A stretch of DNA of 64,000 nt from Clostridium fermenticellae (GTDB lineage: Bacteria > Bacillota > Clostridia > Clostridiales > Clostridiaceae): assembly GCF_003600355.1 (NCBI RefSeq), contig NZ_CP032416.1, positions 2,562,183 through 2,626,182 of the forward strand. Direction: 5' to 3'. A program made the translations under genes and the position numbers. Of this stretch, positions 55,009 through 64,000 are shown in pieces. The stretch's first letter is position 1; each line of letters starts with the position of its first letter. The notes under the pieces are model-generated. The model made no database searches and was not told the DNA's origin. It saw only the letters and a program-made list of their open reading frames with translations.

Positions 55009-55476
55009 CTACCTGAATCTCTGTTTCATCTGTCTATCTATATCTCTTTTAGCGGCCTTTTCAAGCATTGCATCTCTCTTATCATAATTCTTTTTACCTT
55101 TAGCTACTGCTAAATTAACTTTTACCTTACCATTCTTTAAATATAAAGCAAGTGGTACAAGTGTATATCCCTGCTGTGCTGTAAAACCGACAAGTCTGCT
55201 TATTTCTCTCTTATGAAGGAGCAGTCTTCTGATTCTCAAAGGATCTCTGTTAAATACGTTCCCTTTTTCATAAGGGCTAACATGCATATTACAGATAAAT
55301 ATTTCTCCATTTCTTACCTCTGCATAACTATCTTTCAAATTTGCCCTTCCTGCCCTTATTGATTTAACCTCTGTACCAACCAAAGCTATACCAGCTTCCA
55401 TTGATTCCTCTATAAAATAATCGTGTCTTGCCTTTCTATTCTCGGCAAGAGTTTTATTTCCGCTGTTCTTTTTCAT
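55009..55476 (-). CDS. smpB: SsrA-binding protein SmpB
   Basis: A 155-residue tmRNA partner that places the tRNA-like domain in the stalled ribosome. It begins [16 protein letters not shown], with the conserved [18 protein letters not shown] and [20 protein letters not shown], whose basic tail enters the mRNA channel. It lies 78 bases after rnr in the normal clostridial order, but ssrA is now about 5 kb away because an accessory block intervenes. Confidence 0.97.
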   Translation of the reverse strand: MKKNSGNKTLAENRKARHDYFIEESMEAGIALVGTEVKSIRAGRANLKDSYAEVRNGEIFICNMHVSPYEKGNVFNRDPLRIRRLLLHKREISRLVGFTAQQGYTLVPLALYLKNGKVKVNLAVAKGKKNYDKRDAMLEKAAKRDIDRQMKQRFR

Positions 55477-55554
55477 ATAAACACCTACTCCTGATTTATA
55501 ACATCCTATTAATAATATAATAGTATAACTCTATGGCAAACTCAATGATATTAT

Positions 55555-57705
55555 TTATGCTTTTGAAATGCCTTCCTCTTCCTTATCCTCTCTTAAGAGA
55601 TCAAAATAAATTTCATGTGCAAACATGTCAACCCGTGAAACTTTTATTTTAACCTTGTCACCAAGTCTAAATATCTTTTTAGTTCTCTCTCCTATAAGAC
55701 TCAAATGCTTTTCATCATAAATATAATAATCATCCTCCAGAGTACTCATATGTACAAGTCCCTCAATAGTATTGGGAAGTTCTACAAACATTCCAAAATT
55801 TGTTACAGACGATATTATACCTTCAAATTCCTGGCCGATTCTTTCACTCATATACTCAGCCTTCTTAAGATCATCAACTTCCCTTTCGGCATCCTGAGCA
55901 ATCCTTTCCATCTCAGAAGAATGTTTTGATGCATATTCAACCTGCGGCATAAGTTTAGAACATCTCTTTTGATCTAATCCACCATTTATAAATTCTTTTA
56001 TTATCCTGTGAATTATAAGATCAGGATATCTTCTTATAGGCGAAGTAAAATGACAATAATATCTTGCTGCCAGTCCAAAATGTCCGACACATTCTGGTGA
56101 GTATCTCGCCTGCTTCATTGAACGAAGGAGAAGAGTATTTACAACTATTTCTTCAGCTTTCCCTCTTACCTTTTCAACTACCTCCTGAAGAGATTTGGGA
56201 TGTACCTTTTCTTTGTTCATTTTCACAACATATCCTAAATTATGAACAAACTCATTAAACCTCATAAGTTTTTCATCATCCGGGTCTTCATGGATCCTAT
56301 ATACAAAAGGTGTATTATTCCAAAACATATGCTCTGCTATTGTTTCATTGCAAACAAGCATAAATTCTTCTATTATTCTATTTGCTATTGCTCTCTCATA
56401 AGGTTTTATTTCAACAGGCTTACCTTTTTCATCCAATATTATCTTACATTCTTCAAAATCGAAATCAATAGCCCCTCTTAAAATTCTCTTTTTATAAAGT
56501 ACCTTGCACAGTTCCTCCATAAGTTTAAATTTGTCTACCAAATAATCATACTTCTTTATAGTTTCCTCATCATGGTCCCTGAGTATTTTTGTAACATCAG
56601 TATAAGTCATCCTCTCATTACTATTTATAATACTTTCAGTTATATTGTACTCAACAACCTTACCTGTTTTATCTATTTCCATAAAACAGCTTAAAGTCAT
56701 CCTATCAACTTTAGGATTTAAACTGCAGACTCCGTTCGATAATTTTTTAGGAAGCATAGGTATTACTCTATCTATTAAATAGACGGAATTTCCCCTTTTT
56801 AAAGCTTCCTTATCTATAGGATTTTTTTCTGTTACATAATTTGATACATCCGCAATGTGTACTCCCAGATGATAATTACCATTTGGAAGCTTTTCTAATG
56901 AAACTGCATCATCTAAGTCTTTTGCATCTTCTCCATCTATAGTTACAACTGTCAAATTTCTTAAATCTTTTCTTCTTCTATATTCCTTATCAGGTATATC
57001 ATCAGGTATCGAATCAGCATATGCCTGAACTTTTTCTGGAAACTTTTCAGGGAGATTATTTTTCTTTATTATAGTGAGTATATCTATTCCTTTATCGCCC
57101 TTTTTACCAATGACCTCCACTATTTTTCCTTCCGGGTTTCTTCTTTTCTCAGGCCATGTAGTTATTTCTGCTATGACAATATCCCCGGTTCTGGCACTAC
57201 CTTTACAATGTTTAGATATAAAGATATCCTGATATATTCTAATTTCTTCTGGAACTACAAAACCAAAATTCTTACTATCCTCATATGTTCCTATTATTGT
57301 TTTATTCGCTCTTTCAAGTATTCTTATAATCTCGCCTTCACATTTCTTGCCATTACCGCTCTGTTTATTTACTTTGGCAACTACCTTATCACCATTCATT
57401 GCTCCGTTTAAATAAGATGATGGTATAAATACATCCGGTACATCCTCCTTCTCCGGTATTATAAATGCAAACCCCTTCTGATGACCTTGAACTTTTCCAA
57501 CTACAAGTCCCATCCTATCAGGTATTCCATAATAATCTGTACGTGTCTTAACTATTTCCCCATCTTTCTCCATTGACTTCAATACCTTTGAAAATTCTTT
57601 TCTATCCTCTTTTGATATCTCAAATATCCTTTGAAGTTCAAATATATTCATAGGCTTATATGCCTGCTCTTTCATAAAACTCAATATTACTTCTCTTATA
57701 TTCAA
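55555..57705 (-). CDS. rnr: Ribonuclease R
   Basis: A 716-residue 3'-5' exoribonuclease that degrades structured RNA. Domains: N-terminal winged helix (1-65), two cold-shock domains (about 70-220), the RNB catalytic domain (about 250-580) with TIDGEDAKDLDDAVSLEKL, whose aspartates bind Mg2+, and HFTSPIRRYPDLIIHRIIKE, then S1 (about 630-710) with NFGMFVELPNTIEGLVH. It clusters with secG and smpB and works with tmRNA to remove non-stop mRNAs. Confidence 0.96.
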   Translation of the reverse strand: MNIREVILSFMKEQAYKPMNIFELQRIFEISKEDRKEFSKVLKSMEKDGEIVKTRTDYYGIPDRMGLVVGKVQGHQKGFAFIIPEKEDVPDVFIPSSYLNGAMNGDKVVAKVNKQSGNGKKCEGEIIRILERANKTIIGTYEDSKNFGFVVPEEIRIYQDIFISKHCKGSARTGDIVIAEITTWPEKRRNPEGKIVEVIGKKGDKGIDILTIIKKNNLPEKFPEKVQAYADSIPDDIPDKEYRRRKDLRNLTVVTIDGEDAKDLDDAVSLEKLPNGNYHLGVHIADVSNYVTEKNPIDKEALKRGNSVYLIDRVIPMLPKKLSNGVCSLNPKVDRMTLSCFMEIDKTGKVVEYNITESIINSNERMTYTDVTKILRDHDEETIKKYDYLVDKFKLMEELCKVLYKKRILRGAIDFDFEECKIILDEKGKPVEIKPYERAIANRIIEEFMLVCNETIAEHMFWNNTPFVYRIHEDPDDEKLMRFNEFVHNLGYVVKMNKEKVHPKSLQEVVEKVRGKAEEIVVNTLLLRSMKQARYSPECVGHFGLAARYYCHFTSPIRRYPDLIIHRIIKEFINGGLDQKRCSKLMPQVEYASKHSSEMERIAQDAEREVDDLKKAEYMSERIGQEFEGIISSVTNFGMFVELPNTIEGLVHMSTLEDDYYIYDEKHLSLIGERTKKIFRLGDKVKIKVSRVDMFAHEIYFDLLREDKEEEGISKA

Positions 57706-57837
57706 TACAAAGCACTCCTTTCATTTCAAAATTCCTATAATATAAACTATGCCCTTAAGCAGAGCCGTCCCTACCTAAAGGCATGATAATCACTAACATA
57801 TTCATATTATTAGCATAAATTACATAATAAATACATT

Positions 57838-58071
57838 TTATTTTATCAAATTCTGAATAATACAAAGAGCTGCAAATATTACTGAAAGCACAACTGTTGT
57901 TCTAATAAGCATAGCCTCGGAAGTTCTCGATTTGTTTTTAGAATAAAATGTTTCACTGACCCCTCCTGAAATAAAACCACTTAATCCATTTGTTTTACCA
58001 GGCTGAACTAAAATAACTGCTATTATTGCAATTGCTATTATAGTTTCAAAAATTATAAGCAAGGTTTTCAA
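57838..58071 (-). CDS. secG: Preprotein translocase subunit SecG
   Basis: A 77-residue protein with two membrane helices, LLIIFETIIAIAIIAVILVQ and a second near the C terminus, VVLSVIFAALCIIQNLI. The conserved loop VQPGKTNGLSGFISGG lies between them. It stimulates the SecYEG channel. It is first in the secG-rnr-smpB cluster; the second IS copy lies just upstream (gap 77 bases), which could affect its promoter. Confidence 0.93.
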   Translation of the reverse strand: MKTLLIIFETIIAIAIIAVILVQPGKTNGLSGFISGGVSETFYSKNKSRTSEAMLIRTTVVLSVIFAALCIIQNLIK

Positions 58072-58148
58072 GCTAATTCACCTCCATGTGTACACAAAGT
58101 ATATTTTAGCATACTAAAAAATAAAGTACAATAAAAAGTATTTTTAAA

Positions 58149-59760
58149 CAGAGATTTAGCACCTAAATTCCAGTAAAAATTTTATTTTTACTGGAATTGT
58201 ATCCAATTACATTTATTTAAAGGGCTGGTAAGCCCGGAGACCGTTAGGTCGAAAAAATAATTATAATACCTCTTTACCCCGATAAATTTATATAATCAAT
58301 TTCCAGTTTTAATTTTGAATTATGTCTTTCCAAATATAGGGTTATTCCAATTATCTTCTATAGTAAATCTTTCATCTTTTATATCTTCAATAATATCCAT
58401 TTGAAGCATATTCTTTTCTCTAAAACCCCTTATACACCTAAAAAAGTATAACTGCATTAAATTAAATGCTATTATTATAAACATTAAAACTGTTTCTACG
58501 CCCGTAGGGCTATGAAGAAAACAGTGATCTAAATGCCATTCCGTCTTCAGTTGATGAAATATATTATTTTCAATGTCCCATCTTTTATGCATTATCTTCC
58601 ACAGGCTTTCTACTGATGTAAATTTATCTGTTGTTATGATCCATCCTTCTTTAATCTCTATTCTGTCTCCAGTATGAATTTCTTCCACAAACCTCAAGAA
58701 CCTTACTTTTATATCCTTATCAGACATTTCAAAATTATCATCTTCCCATGCCTTAATCTTTGTGTAGATATTTGTATTTTTTCTTACAATCCAGTTCTTA
58801 TCTGCCTCACGGCATTTAAATAAAGCTAATGCGTCTTTTACAATGTGAAGACGTTCATCTTTTACTCTAACTACAGCATTCATTCCTATAGAGAGTACTT
58901 CTTTTATCCATGTAGCATTACAATACAAAGCATCAGCTACAATGATATCCGCAAAGTGATGATATTTTTTATATAGCTTTTTAATTAAACGTTTGCCGGC
59001 AGTAATTTCTCCTTCATCTTTACCTGAACTATCTTTTTGGGATTCAAGCATTTCCTGATCTAAAACAATATGTGGATCACAACCAACCATTGCACAAACT
59101 ACTGATCTGTGAAAATGATGCGTTATACCTTTTTTATCAACCCTTGTAAGGCAGTTGTTACAAGATTTTTTAATACTGTCAAATAGTTCTACACCATCTA
59201 TGGCAGCTACCTTTAAACCATCTATAGTACCATTTCTAAATACTTTATTCTTCGCAGTAGTTTTTATTATGTGCTTGTTGATATTTTTTAAGCCATCAAG
59301 ATCAAAATCATTCAAGAAACGCCTAACGGCGTCAATGCGTAGCATTTTAGTATTTTTAGGTAATACCTTTTTAAATTTATTCTTTTCAATCCAATGTTCT
59401 AATCTATTGAAACTTCTTATTTGAAGCATGAATCCAAATAATACTACGAAAGCTATTGTTGAAACTTTTGCTGGAGATTTTATTATTTTATTTTTTAAAC
59501 TATTGATTTTTTCACCTATATCATATACCCTGTTAATATAAGTGAGTAGCTGTTTCAAATAACTTTTACTCATTTTATCAGCATCCTTTTATTTTTAGTT
59601 TTTAGCAAAACCATTATAAAAAGGATGCTTTTATTATGCAAATTTTTTCCGTATAATTTCCAGTAAAAATCGGAATCTATTAATTCTACTGTAAATATTC
59701 ATAAGACTTTATAATTCAAAGGACTACCGTCCTAAAAATTTTTTAAGTGCTAAACTTCTG
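58149..59760 (-). mobile_element. IS4-superfamily insertion sequence, copy 2 (1612 bp, intact)
   Basis: It has the same inverted ends as copy 1, CAGAGATTTAGCACCTAA at 58149 and CAGAAGTTTAGCACTTAA reversed at 59760. The target duplication ATTTTTAAA is present at 58140-58148 and 59761-59769. It is one base longer than copy 1, matching the deleted A there. It is oriented opposite to copy 1, inserted between secG and a hypothetical gene in an otherwise conserved region. Confidence 0.95.
58320..59573 (-). CDS. IS4-superfamily transposase, full length
   Basis: A 417-residue DDE transposase beginning MSKSYLKQLLTYINRVYDIG. Catalytic residues: Asp in VAAIDGVELFD, Asp in IIVADALYCNATW, Glu in KRWDIENNIFHQLK, followed by TEWHLDHCFLHSPTG. 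The N-terminal 45 residues are lost in copy 1. The start lies 7 bases after an AAAGGATG element sequestered in the 5' hairpin, so readthrough translation should be low. Being intact and nearly identical to copy 1, it is the likely source of recent transposition. Confidence 0.95.
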   Translation of the reverse strand: MSKSYLKQLLTYINRVYDIGEKINSLKNKIIKSPAKVSTIAFVVLFGFMLQIRSFNRLEHWIEKNKFKKVLPKNTKMLRIDAVRRFLNDFDLDGLKNINKHIIKTTAKNKVFRNGTIDGLKVAAIDGVELFDSIKKSCNNCLTRVDKKGITHHFHRSVVCAMVGCDPHIVLDQEMLESQKDSSGKDEGEITAGKRLIKKLYKKYHHFADIIVADALYCNATWIKEVLSIGMNAVVRVKDERLHIVKDALALFKCREADKNWIVRKNTNIYTKIKAWEDDNFEMSDKDIKVRFLRFVEEIHTGDRIEIKEGWIITTDKFTSVESLWKIMHKRWDIENNIFHQLKTEWHLDHCFLHSPTGVETVLMFIIIAFNLMQLYFFRCIRGFREKNMLQMDIIEDIKDERFTIEDNWNNPIFGKT

Positions 59761-59862
59761 ATTTTTAAATTAAATTTTTCTCTATTCTAATTCTAGCAGT
59801 ATAATTTATAATTCAAGTATACTGCATTTTTTCGTCTAAATTTATCTTATTTTTTAACATAA

Positions 59863-59927
59863 AAATGCCCCCTTAAGGCAATCAAGTCTTATTATTTAAC
59901 TTGTTTACCTAAAAGAGAGCATTTCAA
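59863..59927 (-). terminator. Imperfect hairpin after the 112-residue hypothetical gene
   Basis: AAATGC...CAAGT and ACTTG...GCATTT form a long interrupted stem about 55 bases after the gene stop, with a T-rich end on the minus strand. Confidence 0.45.
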
Positions 59928-59980
59928 TTTAATAACTTTTTTACTATACATTCAAACTGATTATAAGAAGCTTATTCAGG

Positions 59981-60319
59981 TTAGATATTACATATTTCCC
60001 TTTTTTCATTCTTAATTGTTGTTATATCTATAATTTCAGCTTGAAATGCCTTAAGCAGTGCTTTTTCCAAAACCTTTTGATGGTTAAAATTAGCTACATC
60101 TGTACATACTGCAAATACTTTATTTATATCACCCATTAGATTTTGATAAGTCAAAGTCACATTAGGTTTATCATATTCTATGTCTACTATTTTTAATCCC
60201 CAAGATATTTGAGCGAAATCCTCTTTAACTTCTAACTTTGTTAATTTTTCTAGTTTTTTAGCATCCTCTGAAGGATTTTGTATTATTAATAATTCGTCTC
60301 CAACTTTGTATTTACTCAT
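59981..60319 (-). CDS. Hypothetical protein, 112 residues
   Basis: A soluble protein, MSKYKVGDELLIIQNPSEDA and onward, with alternating beta-strand-like segments (KVGDELLII, AQISWGLKIVDIEYD, NVTLTYQNLM) and a helical C terminus. ATG 60319 follows GGGGTGA at good spacing. I do not recognise the family. The opening KVGDELLII resembles small beta-barrel nucleic-acid or RNA-binding folds but is too general to support a function. It is isolated, between the IS and an AT-rich gap. Confidence 0.65.
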   Translation of the reverse strand: MSKYKVGDELLIIQNPSEDAKKLEKLTKLEVKEDFAQISWGLKIVDIEYDKPNVTLTYQNLMGDINKVFAVCTDVANFNHQKVLEKALLKAFQAEIIDITTIKNEKREICNI

Positions 60320-60328
60320 TACAATCAC

Positions 60329-60700
60329 CCCTTTTAATATTGTTAAAAAAATATCAATATCTTATGATTTAATTATATATCAGCTTTAAGAAAAAAGCAA
60401 TATAAAAATAAATTTTTAACACTTATTTTCGAATTTTTCAAAATATACTTAATTTAATTTGTAATTCAAGAATAATCTAAGATATTTTAGAAATAAATTT
60501 GATACTTTTAACTATATTAAACATATATAATTATAAATTTGATATATAACTAAATAATTGTGATTATTAAAATAATACTTTAATAAACTTTATCTTAATA
60601 TTATATTAGATTATTTTCGCATTTTAGTGCTATTAATTATTATTTTTTTCACATATAATTTTAAAAAAAATTACTTACATTATAATTTATAAAGAAAATT
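60329..60700. other. AT-rich intergenic region
   Basis: About 370 bases of very AT-rich sequence with no ORF, tRNA, riboswitch or strong dyad that I can recognise. It contains the promoter of the hypothetical gene (60319) in its left part. Confidence 0.5.
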
Positions 60701-60729
60701 AGATCAACGATTTTTAAAATCGCTGATCT
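60701..60729 (-). terminator. Terminator of the acyltransferase gene
   Basis: AGATCAACGATTTT (60701-60714) pairs with AAAATCGCTGATCT (60716-60729) with one mismatch; it adjoins the stop codon and is followed by TAATTTT on the minus strand. Confidence 0.75.
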
Positions 60730-61734
60730 TTATGGAAATTTTCTTATCTGGTTTATAATAATTCCACCAAAAAATGTAATAAAAAAGCCTTTTATCAAAA
60801 ATCCTATACTATTTATATTTATCATATTATCAGTATAATACTTCGAAAAATAATATAATACCAATGCATGCGATAAAAAAACACCATAAGATGATTTTGA
60901 TATATATTGTACTATTCTCATGAAGAAATTTTCTTTCCAATTTATACTGAAAATTAGTAGTATAACCACTGTACTGTATATCAGAATACTTGGTCTTAAA
61001 AATGTAGTTGAATAATCAATATTCCTATTAAATCTGGCATTTAATACAATCTCATATATAAATCCAAATATAACTAAAATAAATGATACAAACACTATTT
61101 TTCTAAATTTCTTAAGTAAATTTAAAAATGCAGTTAAATTATTTCCTATAAATGCTCCAAATGAAAAATAGAACAGCCAATCTAACATATTTTTCCTGTC
61201 AAAAAAATTTTGGATAATACCTGGAAATATATAATTATGTACCCCAACTAAAATAAGCATAGTAATTATAAAATTTATAATCAATGATAATTTAGATCCT
61301 ATAATTTTATGTACAAGTGGAAATATAATATAAAACTGAATTATTAATGGAACAAAATATAAATGATAAAAAGCACTTCCATACAAAATATTATTAGCAA
61401 TTAAAGATATATTAAGTGTTTTCTTTATAATATAAATATATATAACACACCATATAATATACCTCGGAATCACTTTATACAATCTGTGAGCCAAAAACTT
61501 GAAATATCCTTGACCTTCTTTGTAACTAATTGAAAGACCTATTCCAGATAGAGTTATAAAAGCCGGAACCGAAAATCTTGCTAACTGATTTACCAAAAGT
61601 GACTGCATATAAATTTTTGTATTAACTGTACTGTAAGAAAGCATTAATGCAGTTACATGTATAAAAATAACCGTAATAATAGCAAGTGCTCTCATTACAT
61701 CCATAGCCAAAACACGTTGTCTTATTGCAATCAC
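60730..61734 (-). CDS. Membrane acyltransferase (Acyltransferase-3 family)
   Basis: About 334 residues with about 10 membrane helices. The family signature at the N terminus is AMDVMRALAIITVIFIHVTA, with the catalytic histidine, then SVPAFITLSGIGLS and AFYHLYFVPLIIQFYIIFP. It transfers acetyl or succinyl groups to extracytoplasmic sugars (peptidoglycan, teichoic or other glycans). The start is uncertain: GTG 61734 lies within an AGGGGTGATT site, while the position where ATG would be expected reads ATA. A second family member was destroyed by the IS3 element at 38600-40884. Confidence 0.85.
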   Translation of the reverse strand: MIAIRQRVLAMDVMRALAIITVIFIHVTALMLSYSTVNTKIYMQSLLVNQLARFSVPAFITLSGIGLSISYKEGQGYFKFLAHRLYKVIPRYIIWCVIYIYIIKKTLNISLIANNILYGSAFYHLYFVPLIIQFYIIFPLVHKIIGSKLSLIINFIITMLILVGVHNYIFPGIIQNFFDRKNMLDWLFYFSFGAFIGNNLTAFLNLLKKFRKIVFVSFILVIFGFIYEIVLNARFNRNIDYSTTFLRPSILIYSTVVILLIFSINWKENFFMRIVQYISKSSYGVFLSHALVLYYFSKYYTDNMININSIGFLIKGFFITFFGGIIINQIRKFP

Positions 61735-61782
61735 CCCTTAATCTGATGTTAAAATATACTTTTATATATATTGTAACATATA

Positions 61783-63390
61783 TCAACTTTTATTTTCATC
61801 AAAATACAACTTATCTTGTGACATATACATCAATTTATCATTCACTTTACCCGCCATATCCTCATTTGTAAGAATTGTAATGTAATCACCAGCACTTATA
61901 CCAGTATTTCCATTTGGTATTATCTTTTGAGATCCTCTTTTTATTTCAGTTACCAGACAATACTCTGGCCAATCTACTTCTCTAACTTTTTTACCATCTA
62001 AGTATGAACCCATACAAACAGATATTTGAAGTATAAATTTTTGTTTACTATTACCTATCCTCACCTTTTCATTCTTTGAGTTATTTGCTAAAAATTTCTC
62101 GAGCAGTGACTCATAAATAGGATCTGACCCTAATGCATCTGAAGTTAAATATGCTATTATAGCTACAATACTTAACGAAAGAAAATTATTAAATGTTCCT
62201 GTCATTTCGGTAATTAATATAATTCCTGTTATGGGTGACTTTACAACAGCTGTAAAATATCCTGTCATACCAAGTATTATAAAATTATTTATATACATTG
62301 TATTTATTCCGAACATATTTGTAATTACATTTCCATATGCACATCCAATTATTGCACCTATAGCAAGAAGTGGTAAAAATATTCCACCCGGTGCACCAGA
62401 TCCATAACATACCATAGTAAATAAAAACTTAACGATAAGTAAAAGCAGAATAAAACCTATTGAAAAATGTATATATGTAAGCTGCATTATGAGCTTATTT
62501 CCACCACCCAATACATAAGGAAGCCAAAATGCAAATATCACAGAAATCAAAAGAGGAATTACTGCATTAAATTCATCGGGAATCCATTTTAGTTTTGAAT
62601 ATAATGTTTGACTTTTTAAAAGTGCTATATTAAAAACAACTCCCATAATTCCTATTATAATGGCAAATATGAATATAAATGCATAGTATCTTAATGGTAT
62701 TGGCGATATATTTTTAAAATCAAATATAGGTTTAAATCCAAAAAATTCACTTGTAATAAAGTCTGATGATAATGCTGCAGAAAAAGCAGAAATCAAAATT
62801 AAAGGTGAAAAATTCTTGTGTACTTCTTCTAAAGCAAATATAGTTCCAGCTAAAGGTGCATTAAAGGCAGCAGCAAGTCCAGCACTTGCACCACTTGTAA
62901 TCAAGTACTTTTCTTCTATTTTTATCTTCTTTAGCATCCTGCTTACTCCCTGACCAACAGCTGCTCCAAGTTGAACTGATGGGCCTTCTCTTCCAAGCGA
63001 AAGTCCTAATCCAATCCCAAGAGTGCCACCAATAAACTTTCCAATAATAACTCTATACCACTTCATGTCAAGTTTTCTAAGCAAGACTCCTTCAACTTGT
63101 GGAATCCCACTTCCTCCTGTCATAGGATCACTCTTAACTATTTTACCTAGTAGATAGCCTACTGCTATAAGTAATATAATCCATAATGGCATAGCCCATA
63201 GATTAACTTTAATCATCTGGTATATCTTATTTACAGCGTCTGTTAACTTTTCTATACTAACCCTAAAAAGTACAATTACAAATCCTGTAATTATTCCAAC
63301 AAGAATTCCTTCTAATACTAACTTCAATCTAGAACTATACCAGTGAAGTAAAATATTATCTTTATTTTCTTCCGAAATTATATTCTTCAC
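61783..63390 (-). CDS. ClC-family chloride channel/transporter with RCK_C domain
   Basis: About 535 residues. The ion-selectivity motifs are intact: GGSGIPQVEGVLL, LGREGPSVQLGAAVGQG, and YGSGAPGGIFLPLLAIG. The C-terminal 80 residues resemble TrkA-C/RCK_C, seen in DGKKVREVDWPEYCLVTEIK. Bacterial ClC proteins are often Cl-/H+ exchangers for acid resistance. GTG 63390 is preferred because GGGGGAG lies just upstream; an earlier TTG would lie on that site. It is monocistronic. Confidence 0.93.
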   Translation of the reverse strand: MKNIISEENKDNILLHWYSSRLKLVLEGILVGIITGFVIVLFRVSIEKLTDAVNKIYQMIKVNLWAMPLWIILLIAVGYLLGKIVKSDPMTGGSGIPQVEGVLLRKLDMKWYRVIIGKFIGGTLGIGLGLSLGREGPSVQLGAAVGQGVSRMLKKIKIEEKYLITSGASAGLAAAFNAPLAGTIFALEEVHKNFSPLILISAFSAALSSDFITSEFFGFKPIFDFKNISPIPLRYYAFIFIFAIIIGIMGVVFNIALLKSQTLYSKLKWIPDEFNAVIPLLISVIFAFWLPYVLGGGNKLIMQLTYIHFSIGFILLLLIVKFLFTMVCYGSGAPGGIFLPLLAIGAIIGCAYGNVITNMFGINTMYINNFIILGMTGYFTAVVKSPITGIILITEMTGTFNNFLSLSIVAIIAYLTSDALGSDPIYESLLEKFLANNSKNEKVRIGNSKQKFILQISVCMGSYLDGKKVREVDWPEYCLVTEIKRGSQKIIPNGNTGISAGDYITILTNEDMAGKVNDKLMYMSQDKLYFDENKS

Positions 63391-63460
63391 ATTATACTCC
63401 CCCAATTTAAATTATACCTACAATCATAGTACTAGAATAACACCAATAGTCAAGGATAAA

Positions 63461-63492
63461 AAATAGAGCCTCATTTTAAAAGGGCTCTATTT
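63461..63492 (-). terminator. Terminator of eno
   Basis: AAATAGAGCC (63461-63470) pairs exactly with GGCTCTATTT (63483-63492), followed by T-rich sequence on the minus strand, 27 bases after the eno stop. Confidence 0.85.
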
Positions 63493-63518
63493 TCAGCTGC
63501 TTTAAATCAATATATTAT

Positions 63519-64000
<482 letters not shown>

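Overview
The window comes from an AT-rich, endospore-forming anaerobic Firmicute, almost certainly a Clostridium or close relative. The evidence is a cotJABC spore-coat operon, a Spo0E-like protein, several low-potential Fe-S and siroheme proteins, AGGAGG-type ribosome binding sites with frequent TTG/GTG starts, and the clostridial order eno - secG - rnr - smpB - ssrA. Species cannot be fixed from this sequence. Both edges cut genes: pdp (pyrimidine-nucleoside phosphorylase) on the left and eno (enolase) on the right, both on the minus strand.

Layout. 1-3.4 kb: nucleoside salvage operon cdd-deoC-deoB-pdp (minus). 3.6-5.2 kb: first copy of a 1.61 kb insertion sequence with 9-bp target duplications and a frameshifted transposase. 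5.3-27 kb: mostly ordinary chromosomal genes: dapB, a cold-shock protein, two tandem KimA-like potassium transporter paralogues, a chemoreceptor, a ferredoxin-type aldo/keto reductase, a TPP-riboswitch-controlled Thi4 thiazole synthase, an aminotransferase, cotJABC, a small siroheme protein, a heavy-metal P-type ATPase, spo0E-like, an XRE regulator, recQ, adenosine deaminase and a YitT-family protein. 27-37 kb: a WapA/Rhs-type polymorphic toxin locus (minus) with a very large YD-repeat protein, its membrane-protein immunity candidate, a displaced orphan C-terminal module with its own immunity candidate, and decayed immunity-like remnants. The large gene's 5' end is broken. 37-44.7 kb: a cation/proton antiporter, an acyltransferase gene split by an IS3-family element, gpx plus flavodoxin, two DUF3841-like paralogues and several gene fragments, including a Fic/Doc remnant. 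44.7-49.4 kb: TetR regulator, rifampin phosphotransferase-like enzyme and a broken MFS transporter, a probable drug-resistance cassette ending next to tmRNA. 49.5-64 kb: ssrA, then an accessory block (MFS/TetR pair, radical SAM protein, ion-transporter-type permease), then smpB-rnr-secG, the second full-length IS copy, a hypothetical gene, an acyltransferase, a ClC chloride transporter and eno.

Three structures are not explained by single genes. (1) The Rhs locus has the main-gene/orphan-cassette architecture known for toxin-tip switching, with about 310 bp of near-identical sequence available for recombination. Both C-terminal modules end in small-residue-rich hydrophobic segments and are paired with multi-spanning membrane immunity candidates, so membrane-acting toxins are the leading hypothesis. 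(2) A dispersed family of long intergenic palindromes (six copies, about 60-240 bp) mostly sits at the 3' ends of convergent genes. One copy has changed several stem positions on both arms together, so base pairing appears to be conserved. (3) The 1.61 kb IS carries an internal promoter placed so that only transcripts entering from outside contain both arms of an 11-bp hairpin that buries the transposase ribosome binding site.

All calls come from reading the sequence and supplied translations by eye; no database search or folding calculation was run.
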